DNA of 64,000 bases, taken from the NCBI GenBank assembly GCA_028225715.1, contig JAOIXS010000001.1, positions 1 to 64,000 on the forward strand, in the 5' to 3' direction. Numbering within the stretch: position 1 is the stretch's first letter; every line of letters begins with the position of its first letter. Below are positions 56,238 to 64,000 of this stretch, piece by piece. Both the position numbers and the translations under genes were made by a program. This stretch comes from Candidatus Pelagibacter sp. Its GTDB lineage: Bacteria; Pseudomonadota; Alphaproteobacteria; Pelagibacterales; Pelagibacteraceae. Below the pieces are notes generated by a model, which saw nothing but the letters and a program-made list of their open reading frames with translations, did no database searches and had not been told where the DNA came from.

Positions 56238-58559
56238 ATGAATCAAAGCATCAGTGATAAAGTAGATAGTAAGATTAAAGAAGACTTATCACCAACTAGA
56301 AATTTGACTGGTCTTCATTTAAAGATAGTTGCAAGTATTGCAATCATTTGGTCATTATTTCAGCTTTGGTATGCTTCACCCTTTCCTTTTTGGTTTAACA
56401 TAGGAATGTTTAAAGGACTTCCAGCTAGAGCTATTCATTTAGGGTTTGCATTAACTCTAGCTTTTTTAATTTACCCAACTTTTAAAGGAAAAAAAATATC
56501 TATATTCGATATTATAATTAGTTTTGTTGGAGCTTTCTGTTGTTTATATATTTATTTTTTTTATGATCAGTTAGTTGATAGAGGTGGAGTTCTTTTAAAC
56601 ATTACAGTTAGTGAAAATTTTAATTTGCCAGTTGAATTAATTCTTGGAAGTTTAGGTATCTTAATATTACTTGAAGCAACTAGAAGAGCAATCGGTTTAC
56701 CACTGGTTATTATTGCAGTTTGTTTTTTACTTTTTTCATATTTTGGAAGGTATGCACCAGAAATAATTTCTCATGGTGGACTTTCATTAAATAGATTAGT
56801 AGGGTTTCAATGGCTTGACCAAGAAGCTATATTTGGAATTCCAATTGGCGTTTCAGTAGATTTTATTTTTTTATTTGTTTTATTTGGCGCATTATTAGAA
56901 ACTGCTGGTGGAGGTAAATATTTTTTAGATTTGGCGTTTGCCATGGTTGGAAAAATGAGAGGAGGACCAGCTAAAGCAGCAATTTTAGGATCTGGAATGA
57001 CTGGTTTAATTTCAGGCTCTTCAATTGCAAATACTGTAACAACTGGAACTTTTACAATTCCAATAATGAAAAAAACAGGTTTTTCAAAAGAAAAAGCAGG
57101 TGCAATAGAAGTATCATCTTCAGTAAATGGGCAATTAATGCCACCAGTGATGGGAGCAGCAGCTTTTGTAATGGCAAGCTTTATTGGAGTTACTTATTTT
57201 GAAATTGTTAAACATGCATTTTTACCAGCAATTATATCTTACGTTGCATTATTTTATATTTCTCACCTTGAAGCACTAAAATTAAATTTAAAAGGTATGG
57301 CTGATGCAGATGTCCCAAATTTGAAAAAAACATTTTTGTCAGGAATACATTTTTTAATTCCTATCTTTGTTTTGATATACATGCTTGTTTATCTAAGGTT
57401 TACCGCTTCTTACTCAATATTTTACGCAACGATTGCATTAATTATTGTAAACCTAGTTTACATATTAATTAAAAATCAAAACTTTAAAGTAGCTCTAAAA
57501 AATTGGTTTAACCAAACTATAATTGGTTTTGAAAAAGGAGCTTTAAATATGGTTGGTGTTGGTATTGCAATAGCAACAGCAGGTATTATTGTAGGAGCTG
57601 TTGGTTCTACAGGTTTAAGTACTAATTTAATTATAGTAATAGAATCTATTGCAAAAGATAATGTTATCATTTTATTATTTTTAACAATAATTTTATGTTT
57701 GTTGCTTGGTATGGGCCTTCCTACAACGGCAAACTATGTTGTGGTGGCTTCATTAATGGCAACGGTATTGGTTGATGTTGGAAACGCATCTGGCTTCATT
57801 TTTCCTCTAATAGCAGTTCATTTATTTGTATTTTATTTTGGTTTAATGGCAGATGTTACTCCACCTGTCGGTCTAGCATCATATGCAGCAGCAGCTATTT
57901 CAGGAGGAGATCCACTTAAAACTGGTCTGCAGGCTTTTTGGTATAGTTTAAGAACAGGAATTTTACCTATAGTATTTTTATTCAACCATGAATTATTATT
58001 AATTGGTATTGAAAATATTTGGCATGGATTACTAGTGATTGTAACTTCATTAATTGGAATACTTGTTTTTACTTCAGCAACACAAGGTTGGTTTATTAAT
58101 AGATTAAGATGGTATGAAATAATAATTTTTTTATTAATTTCTATTTCTTTATTAGCACCAGAGTTTGTTTTAAATAAATTTTATCCAAAATATAATTATA
58201 GGGATATAAATCAAATTCACTCAATAAAATTGGACTCAAATAAGGAAGCCAGATTTAAAGTAACACGTCCAAGTAATTATGGTGAAAGATACAAATTATT
58301 TGTAATCAAAAAGAATACTTTTGAAACAGATTATAGTTTAGAGCAATACGGAATTAGTTTAATTAGAGACAAAGATAGAGTTGTTGTTGATACATTACAG
58401 TGGAATGGGAAAGCTAAAAAAGATGGTTTTGAAACTGGTGATTATATAAGCGAATTTAAAATAGAAAATGCAGATAGACCAAATAAAGGGATCATTTATC
58501 CAATAGCAATTTTATTATTAATTATATTTGGTTATTTTAACGCTAGAAGAAAAGAATAA
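56238..58559 (+). CDS. TRAP transporter fused permease (DctQM-type) with DUF3394 tail
   Basis: 773 residues with about 18 membrane helices. The small DctQ-like part comes first (FWFNIGMF...FVGAFCCLYIYFFYD), then the large DctM part with GSGMTGLISGSSIANTVTTG, NGQLMPPVMGAAAFVMA and GMGLPTTANYVVVASLMA. The C-terminal 130 residues (VDTLQWNGKAKKDGFETGDY and a last helix) fit DUF3394, which is usual in TAXI-linked fused permeases. It imports the substrate bound by the receptor using an ion gradient. Substrate unknown. Confidence 0.93.
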   Translation: MNQSISDKVDSKIKEDLSPTRNLTGLHLKIVASIAIIWSLFQLWYASPFPFWFNIGMFKGLPARAIHLGFALTLAFLIYPTFKGKKISIFDIIISFVGAFCCLYIYFFYDQLVDRGGVLLNITVSENFNLPVELILGSLGILILLEATRRAIGLPLVIIAVCFLLFSYFGRYAPEIISHGGLSLNRLVGFQWLDQEAIFGIPIGVSVDFIFLFVLFGALLETAGGGKYFLDLAFAMVGKMRGGPAKAAILGSGMTGLISGSSIANTVTTGTFTIPIMKKTGFSKEKAGAIEVSSSVNGQLMPPVMGAAAFVMASFIGVTYFEIVKHAFLPAIISYVALFYISHLEALKLNLKGMADADVPNLKKTFLSGIHFLIPIFVLIYMLVYLRFTASYSIFYATIALIIVNLVYILIKNQNFKVALKNWFNQTIIGFEKGALNMVGVGIAIATAGIIVGAVGSTGLSTNLIIVIESIAKDNVIILLFLTIILCLLLGMGLPTTANYVVVASLMATVLVDVGNASGFIFPLIAVHLFVFYFGLMADVTPPVGLASYAAAAISGGDPLKTGLQAFWYSLRTGILPIVFLFNHELLLIGIENIWHGLLVIVTSLIGILVFTSATQGWFINRLRWYEIIIFLLISISLLAPEFVLNKFYPKYNYRDINQIHSIKLDSNKEARFKVTRPSNYGERYKLFVIKKNTFETDYSLEQYGISLIRDKDRVVVDTLQWNGKAKKDGFETGDYISEFKIENADRPNKGIIYPIAILLLIIFGYFNARRKE

Positions 58560-58985
58560 TTATCCACCGGGACCAAGATCAGATGGTTTAATTTTTAAAA
58601 TTTTCCATATCCCCGATGCTGAAGTAATAATTTTATCATTACATTTTAGTTCACAAAACAAAAACACTAGTGTGTTTGTTTTTTTAAGAATTTTTGTAAA
58701 ACCAGTAACTTCATCACCAACTTTAGATGCACCAATAAATTTTAGATCCAATGAAATAGTTACACAAGGTGCATTTCCAGATGCTCTATATGCAGCAGTT
58801 CCAGCCCCTGCATCAATTAATGCTGATAAGTAACCACCGTGGGTTATCCCAGCAGCATTTAAATGATTTTCATTAATTGTGGTTTTAAATTCATATTCTA
58901 TTTCAGAAATAGTTCTAAATAAAACACCACCATTATGTTTCATAAAACCAGGCTTAATACTTATTTGCTCAAATTCATTACTCAT
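58560..58985 (-). CDS. PaaI-like hot-dog thioesterase
   Basis: 141 residues: MKHNGGVLFR, then the hot-dog signature LNAAGITHGGYLSALIDAGAGTAAYRA with the HGG loop and the general-base Asp, and SLDLKFIGASKVGDE. This group hydrolyses acyl-CoA thioesters; substrate preference cannot be read. It is convergent with the TRAP permease, the two stop codons abutting. Confidence 0.9.
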   Translation of the reverse strand: MSNEFEQISIKPGFMKHNGGVLFRTISEIEYEFKTTINENHLNAAGITHGGYLSALIDAGAGTAAYRASGNAPCVTISLDLKFIGASKVGDEVTGFTKILKKTNTLVFLFCELKCNDKIITSASGIWKILKIKPSDLGPGG

Positions 58986-59106
58986 AATTCTTTATAGTAT
59001 GAAAGTTAAAATTAATAAAATTATAAAAATGATTATAAAAAAATATATAACTGATTTTTGTAGTGATGATTTTAGTAGCCAATCTAACATTGTTATTTAT
59101 CCTTTT

Positions 59107-59183
59107 TGGTGGACCGCCCAGAACTCGAATCTGGAATCTCCCGGTTCGTAGCCGAGCGCCTTATCCAATTTGGCCAGCGGTCC
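59107..59183 (-). tRNA. tRNA-Arg (anticodon ACG)
   Basis: On the minus strand the acceptor stem GGACCGC pairs with GCGGTCC, followed by ACCA. The anticodon stem CTCGG/CCGGG encloses CTACGAA, giving ACG (read as ICG), which decodes CGN arginine codons. D arm GGCCAAATTGGATAAGGC and T arm CCAGA-TTCGAGT-TCTGG are canonical. 77 nt. Confidence 0.95.
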
Positions 59184-59258
59184 TTAATTAAATAATTTGT
59201 CCAACATATCAAAGTTTTTGATGTAATTTAAGTTATAAAATATTATGCTGTACTATCA

Positions 59259-60446
59259 ATGAGCAAAAAATCAAATGATGTAGTTATTACAGCTGCATTA
59301 AGAACACCAATAGGCACATATAAAGGATCTTTAAAAGGTCTTAGCGCCGATAAACTAGGCGCCCTAGCTATTAAAGAAGCCGTCTATAAATCAAAATTAA
59401 AATCAGACGATATTGATGAGGTGATTATGGGACATGTTCTGACTTCTGGATTAGGACAAAACCCAGCAAGACAAGCTTCTATTCATGCTGGAATTCCTGT
59501 TTCAAAACCTGCACATATAATTAATCAAGTCTGTGGATCAGGATTAAGATCTGTAATTTCAGGATATCAATCTATTAAACTAGGTGAAAATAAAATTCTA
59601 GTTGCTGGTGGACAAGAAAATATGTCTAGAGCACCACATGCTATATTTTATCGAGAAGATAAAAAACTAGATGAAAATAAGCTAGTAGATACGATGATCA
59701 AAGATGGGCTAATAGACTCATTTAACAATTATCACATGGGAATTACAGCTGAAAATGTTGCAGAAAAATATAAAATTTCTAGAGACGAGCAAGATTTATT
59801 TGCATTGAATTCTCAAGAAAATGCCCAAAAAGCTATAAATGAAAATAGATTCAAAAATGAACTGATTAAATTAAAGATTGATATAGATAATAAAAACTTT
59901 CTTTTTGAAAAAGATGAACATCCAAGAAGCAATTTGAATTTAGAAGATCTAAAAAAATTAAAAACTGTTTTCAAAGAAAATGGAACGGTTACTGCGGGTA
60001 ATTCATCGGGAATCAATGATGGTGCTGCTGCAACTGTATTAATGTCTAGAGAGGAGTCTGAACTTAGAACTATAGAACCGTTAGCTAAAGTAGTCTCTTG
60101 GGCAACTTGTGGTGTTGAGCCTTCATTGATGGGACTAGGTCCAATTCAGGCTGTAAATATAGCTTTAGAAAAAGCTGAATGGACGAGAGAGGATGTTGAT
60201 TTATTTGAAATAAATGAAGCATTTGCAGCTCAAAGCATTGCTGTAATTAGAGATCTTAAAATTCCTAAAGAGATTGTAAATGTTAATGGTGGGGCAATTG
60301 CATTAGGACATCCAATAGGAGCTTCAGGAACCAGAATTTTAGTAACCCTTATTCACGAGTTGATTAGACAAAATAAAAGCAAAGGTTGTGCCACTCTCTG
60401 TATTGGTGGTGGTATGGGAATAGCTATGTGTATTGAGAGAAATTAA
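59259..60446 (+). CDS. Acetyl-CoA C-acetyltransferase (thiolase)
   Basis: 395 residues with the three thiolase signatures: NQVCGSGLRSVISGYQ (acyl-enzyme Cys near 91), NVNGGAIALGHPIGASGTR (His) and CATLCIGGGMGIAM (second Cys). It resembles the biosynthetic PhaA/AtoB type. It interconverts acetoacetyl-CoA and two acetyl-CoA, so it pairs logically with the acetoacetyl-CoA synthetase 6 kb upstream. Single gene between tRNA-Arg and aceE. Confidence 0.95.
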   Translation: MSKKSNDVVITAALRTPIGTYKGSLKGLSADKLGALAIKEAVYKSKLKSDDIDEVIMGHVLTSGLGQNPARQASIHAGIPVSKPAHIINQVCGSGLRSVISGYQSIKLGENKILVAGGQENMSRAPHAIFYREDKKLDENKLVDTMIKDGLIDSFNNYHMGITAENVAEKYKISRDEQDLFALNSQENAQKAINENRFKNELIKLKIDIDNKNFLFEKDEHPRSNLNLEDLKKLKTVFKENGTVTAGNSSGINDGAAATVLMSREESELRTIEPLAKVVSWATCGVEPSLMGLGPIQAVNIALEKAEWTREDVDLFEINEAFAAQSIAVIRDLKIPKEIVNVNGGAIALGHPIGASGTRILVTLIHELIRQNKSKGCATLCIGGGMGIAMCIERN

Positions 60447-60577
60447 TTTCTTATCTATTTGTTAATTTTTAAAGTTTTTTGTTCAATAAAAATACAGGTT
60501 TGCACAAAAAGGCTTATTATTGCGATAAAATAACATGATATATAGTTTTTTTTAGGTGTATAAATCGATTTAAAATA

Positions 60578-63500
60578 ATGAGTGAAAAATTACTTGTTCC
60601 AGACATTGGTGAATTTGAAAAAGTTGAGGTTATTGAGCTTTTAGTAAAAGTTGGAGATCAAATAAACTTAAATGATCCTGTTGTAACCATTGAGAGCGAC
60701 AAATCTAGTGTTGAAATTCCATCAACAGTTACTGGTAAGATAGAATCTGTAAACATTAAAGTGGGTGATAAAGTTTCTAAAGGAGACGTATTATTAAGTA
60801 TCGAATCTTCAAAAGAAAGCCTTTCAGAAAAGCCAATTCCCAAAGATACAGAAAGTATTATTAAACAGGCCGAATCTGTTTTGAAGAATGAAAAAAAAGA
60901 AGCAACTATTCAACAAAGTCCAGCCCCAGAAAAAAAACAAACAATAATTCAAGTTACAAATGAAAATGATATTGACCCATTAGAAACACAAGATTGGTTA
61001 GAGTCTTTATCTGCAGTTATTGAAAAAGATGGAAATCAAAGAGGTCATTTTTTGATAAAAGAATTAATCAACAAAGCATATCAAGAAGGTGTAAATATTC
61101 CTTATACACAACACACTCCTTATATAAATACAATCCTACCAGAGGCAGAGGTTAAGTCCAATGGAGATCAGAATATTGAAAGAAGAATTAGATCTTTAAT
61201 TAGATGGAATGCAGCAGCTATGGTTGTTAGAGCAAATAAAAAATTTCCTGAATTAGGTGGTCATATAGGTACATTTGCATCAGCAGCAACACTTTATGAT
61301 GTGGGGATGAATCATTTTTGGAGAGCCAAGAATAATAAATTTGGTGGTGATTTAGTTTATTTTCAAGGCCATAGTGCACCAGGTGTTTATGCTAGAGCAT
61401 TTCTAGAAGGCAGATTAAATGAAAAACAATTAGATAGTTTTAGACAAGAAGTAAAACCAGGTGGACTTTCTTCATATCCACACCCTTGGTTAATGCCAAA
61501 GTTTTGGCAGTTCCCAACCGTATCAATGGGACTAGGACCTATGCTTGCAATTTACCAGGCGAGATACATGAAATATTTAATTAATAGAGGACTGATTAAA
61601 GATGAAGGTAGAAAAGTTTGGGCATTTCTTGGTGATGGAGAAATGGATGAGCCTGAGTCATTAGGTGCAATAGGATTAGCTGCTAGGGAAAAATTAGATA
61701 ACCTAATATTTGTTGTAAACTGTAATCTTCAAAGATTAGATGGACCTGTTAGAGGTAATGGAAAAATAATTCAAGAGTTAGAAGGAAGCTTTAGAGGAGC
61801 TGGTTGGAATGTAATTAAAGTAATTTGGGGTTCTTACTGGGACTCACTGATTGCTAATGATAAAACAGGTCACTTAGTTAAAGCTATGAATGAAACTGTC
61901 GATGGTGAGTATCAAGCAATGAAGGCTAGAGATGGAGCTTATGTTAGAGAAAAATTTTTTGGAAAATATCCAGAGACACAAGAGCTAGTTTCTAGTTTAT
62001 CAGACAAAGATATATGGAGATTGAATAGAGGTGGTCATGATCCTCATAAAGTTTATGCAGCATATGATCAGGCATCAAAAAATCAAGGTAGCCCAACGGT
62101 CATAATCGCTAAAACCATTAAAGGTTATGGTATGGGGAAAACAGGTGAAAGTGTTAACACAACCCATCAAACTAAGAAATTAGACGTAGATGATTTATTA
62201 TATTATAGAGATCGTTTTGATGTGCCCTTGACTGATGATCAAGTAAAAAATGTAGAGTATTTTAAGCCAGACGAAAAATCTCCAGAAATTAAATACATCA
62301 AAGAAAGAAGAATGAATCTTGGTGGTTCTTTGCCAGAGAGAACAACTTACGCAAAACCAATTAAAGCACCAGCAAAAGATATTTTTGACTTTATGAAAGT
62401 ATCAACGGGTGAAAAAGAAATGTCTACAACTATGGCATTAGTTAGAATGTTTACAAATTTACTAAGAGACAAAAATGTTTCACCGAGATTAGTCCCAATT
62501 ATTCCTGATGAAGCAAGAACCTTTGGTATGGAAGGATTTTTTCAAAAAATAGGAATATATGCGCATGAAGGTCAAAAATATGAACCTGAAGATTCTGCAC
62601 AGTTAAGTTCTTACAGAGAAGATAAAAGCGGACAAGTATTAGAAGAAGGAATTAATGAAGCTGGAGCGATGTCATCATGGATCGCAGCAGCAACAGCTTA
62701 CACAAACCATGATATTGAAATGATTCCAATTTATATTTTTTACTCAATGTTTGGTTTTCAAAGAATAGGAGATCTTGCATGGGCTGCTGGAGATAGTCAG
62801 GCCAGAGGTTTTTTAATTGGAGCAACAGCTGGAAGAACTACTTTAGCTGGTGAAGGACTACAACACCAAGATGGACACAGTCACTTGATAGCTTCAACAA
62901 TACCAAATTGTATAACTTATGACCCAACTTTTCATTATGAGTTAGCTGTTATTTTTAGAGAAGGCTTAAGAAGGATGCATGAAAAAAATGAAAATGTTTT
63001 TTATTATATCACAACCATGAATGAAAACTATTCACATCCAGAAATGCCAAAAGATAAAAAATGTGAAGAAGGAATTCTTAAAGGAATGTACAAGATTAAA
63101 GAATTTAATAGATACGGGAAAACAATAATTCAACTTTTAGGCTCAGGTACAATATTGAGAGAAATGATGTCTGCAGCAGAAATTCTTCAAAATGAATATC
63201 AGATAGATAGTGAAATTTGGAGTGTTACTAGCTTTAATGAGTTGAGAAAAGATGGCATGGAAGTTGAGAGGTACAATCTCTTAAACCCCGATAAAGAACA
63301 AAAAGTTTCATTTGTAGAACAGTGTTTAGGAAAAACTGAAGGACCGATTATGGCAGCCTCAGATTATATGAGAATGAATTCTGACCAAATTAGACCTTAT
63401 ACTAATAAAAGTTTTTATTCTTTAGGGACAGATGGTTATGGAAGAAGTGACACTAGAAAAAACCTTAGAAAATTTTTTGAAGTTGATAAAGAGCATATTG

Positions 63501-63616
63501 TTGCTTATGGATTGAGCGTGTTAGCAAAAGAGCAACTGATAGCCTCTAAATATGCTAAAGAAGCCATAAAGAAGTATAATATTGATGGCAACAAACCAAT
63601 GCCAACAAAACTATAA
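60578..63616 (+). CDS. aceE: Pyruvate dehydrogenase E1, homodimeric AceE type, with N-terminal lipoyl domain
   Basis: 1012 residues against 887 in E. coli AceE. Residues 1-80 are a lipoyl domain (LLVPDIGEFEKVEVIELLVK) with the lipoyl lysine Lys42 in IESDKSSVEIPS. A 45-residue Glu/Lys/Pro linker follows, and from about 135 a complete AceE: DIDPLETQDWLESLSAVIE, ThDP site FLGDGEMDEPESLGAI...NCNLQRLDGPVRGNG, DEARTFGMEGFF, GEGLQHQDGHSHL and LGTDGYGRSDTR. It decarboxylates pyruvate and acetylates lipoyl groups. E2 starts one base after it. Most alphaproteobacteria use a two-subunit PdhA/PdhB E1, so this is the gamma/beta-proteobacterial type with an extra carrier domain. Confidence 0.93.
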   Translation: MSEKLLVPDIGEFEKVEVIELLVKVGDQINLNDPVVTIESDKSSVEIPSTVTGKIESVNIKVGDKVSKGDVLLSIESSKESLSEKPIPKDTESIIKQAESVLKNEKKEATIQQSPAPEKKQTIIQVTNENDIDPLETQDWLESLSAVIEKDGNQRGHFLIKELINKAYQEGVNIPYTQHTPYINTILPEAEVKSNGDQNIERRIRSLIRWNAAAMVVRANKKFPELGGHIGTFASAATLYDVGMNHFWRAKNNKFGGDLVYFQGHSAPGVYARAFLEGRLNEKQLDSFRQEVKPGGLSSYPHPWLMPKFWQFPTVSMGLGPMLAIYQARYMKYLINRGLIKDEGRKVWAFLGDGEMDEPESLGAIGLAAREKLDNLIFVVNCNLQRLDGPVRGNGKIIQELEGSFRGAGWNVIKVIWGSYWDSLIANDKTGHLVKAMNETVDGEYQAMKARDGAYVREKFFGKYPETQELVSSLSDKDIWRLNRGGHDPHKVYAAYDQASKNQGSPTVIIAKTIKGYGMGKTGESVNTTHQTKKLDVDDLLYYRDRFDVPLTDDQVKNVEYFKPDEKSPEIKYIKERRMNLGGSLPERTTYAKPIKAPAKDIFDFMKVSTGEKEMSTTMALVRMFTNLLRDKNVSPRLVPIIPDEARTFGMEGFFQKIGIYAHEGQKYEPEDSAQLSSYREDKSGQVLEEGINEAGAMSSWIAAATAYTNHDIEMIPIYIFYSMFGFQRIGDLAWAAGDSQARGFLIGATAGRTTLAGEGLQHQDGHSHLIASTIPNCITYDPTFHYELAVIFREGLRRMHEKNENVFYYITTMNENYSHPEMPKDKKCEEGILKGMYKIKEFNRYGKTIIQLLGSGTILREMMSAAEILQNEYQIDSEIWSVTSFNELRKDGMEVERYNLLNPDKEQKVSFVEQCLGKTEGPIMAASDYMRMNSDQIRPYTNKSFYSLGTDGYGRSDTRKNLRKFFEVDKEHIVAYGLSVLAKEQLIASKYAKEAIKKYNIDGNKPMPTKL

Positions 63617-63617
63617 G

Positions 63618-64000
63618 ATGTCAGATAAAGAGATTAAAGTACCAAATATTGGTGAATTTAAAGACGTTGAGGTAATTGAGGTATTAGTTTCAAGTGGCCA
63701 GTCAGTTTCTAAAAATGATCCACTTATTACAATTGAGAGTGACAAATCTAGTGTTGAAATACCAGCTTCTTTTGATGGAAAAGTTAATTCTGTTAAAATT
63801 AAAGTAGGAGATAGGGTTTCTGAAGGAGATTTAATATTAACTGTAGAACAGTCTGGAGGAGAAGAAAAGACTCTAGAGCAAAAAATAATTAAAGAAACTG
63901 AACCAGTCACAAATCAAAACCAAGTAGAAAAAATTGTAAAAGTTAATCAAACACAAAATTTTATAAAAAAAGATAATTCAGAAGTTTCATCAGCAAGCCC
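63618..64000 (+). CDS. aceF: Dihydrolipoamide acetyltransferase (E2) of pyruvate dehydrogenase; partial
   Basis: The frame opens with the ATG at 63618, one base after the aceE stop, and runs off the window end. The visible 127 codons give one lipoyl domain (IKVPNIGEFKDVEVIEVLV, Lys43 in IESDKSSVEIPA) and the beginning of a charged linker. This lipoyl domain closely resembles the one at the N-terminus of aceE, pointing to a duplication. The catalytic domain lies outside the window. Confidence 0.9.
   Translation, partial: MSDKEIKVPNIGEFKDVEVIEVLVSSGQSVSKNDPLITIESDKSSVEIPASFDGKVNSVKIKVGDRVSEGDLILTVEQSGGEEKTLEQKIIKETEPVTNQNQVEKIVKVNQTQNFIKKDNSEVSSAS

Noticed and set aside
59107..59183. tRNA-Arg as an integration site of a mobile element
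   Set aside because: No integrase, no repeated tRNA 3' end and no change in gene style were found nearby.

Overview
The window is a strongly AT-rich, gene-dense bacterial chromosome segment with spacers mostly under 100 bp. It looks like SAR11 (Candidatus Pelagibacter, Alphaproteobacteria). The evidence is the A/T-biased codon use with Lys/Asn/Ile-rich proteins, alphaproteobacterial gene orders (fabI-fabB-fabA beside irr; phoH-ybeY-lnt-metK; SUV3-like helicase-fdxA-carD; argH-small lipoprotein-lysA), the streamlined spacing, and a 130-residue cupin that carries every active-site residue I remember for the Pelagibacter DMSP lyase DddK. No phage, insertion sequence, CRISPR array or rRNA was seen.

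Layout. 1-9.1 kb: an LpoA-like envelope gene divergent from rsmI and a BON lipoprotein, then maeB, murJ, trpS, a NifU-like Fe-S scaffold and a glucosaminidase. 9-10.5 kb: a polysaccharide deacetylase whose 5' end overlaps a very short tsaB head to head. 10.4-16.4 kb: fur-miaB-phoH-ybeY-lnt-metK. 16.4-23 kb: the nusA-infB-rbfA-rpsO-pnp translation/RNA operon, lacking rimP, ylxR and truB at their usual places and closed by a strong terminator. 23-26 kb: dddK and fabI-fabB-fabA on the minus strand. 26-29 kb: irr, an iron-regulated-looking rubrerythrin, a CCG-type Fe-S protein and a DUF3501 protein. 29-34 kb: a minus-strand run (SH3 protein, ThiF/MoeB-like, dut, coaBC, ubiB, ubiE). 34-38.3 kb: mutM, rpsT, a 405-bp AT-rich gap with a 45-bp direct repeat, then dnaA-dnaN. 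38.3-41.8 kb: plsC, lysA, a 38-residue lipoprotein and an argH broken by a 50-bp perfect inverted repeat.

41.8-45.4 kb: a TlpA-like thioredoxin, a HIG1 protein, an esterase, an HNH protein, coq7, dsbB and a DedA-like protein. 45.5-51.7 kb: tRNA-Leu(CAA) directly upstream of an acyl-CoA synthetase, a stand-alone transcription unit for a 29-residue lysine-rich peptide, then carD, fdxA, a TerB-like gene and an SUV3-like helicase on the minus strand. 51.9-60.4 kb: acetoacetyl-CoA synthetase, aminotransferase, a TAXI-TRAP transporter (receptor plus fused permease), a PaaI-like thioesterase, tRNA-Arg(ACG) and a thiolase. 60.6-64 kb: a homodimeric-type pyruvate dehydrogenase E1 with its own N-terminal lipoyl domain, followed by the start of E2.

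The most interesting items are the argH inverted duplication, the lysine-rich peptide unit with its 5' hairpin, dddK, the paired Irr-like operators at irr and rubrerythrin, the lipoyl-E1 fusion, and the repeat-bearing gap before dnaA. Starts were chosen by family N-termini and gene overlaps, because Shine-Dalgarno sequences are weak or absent at many genes.
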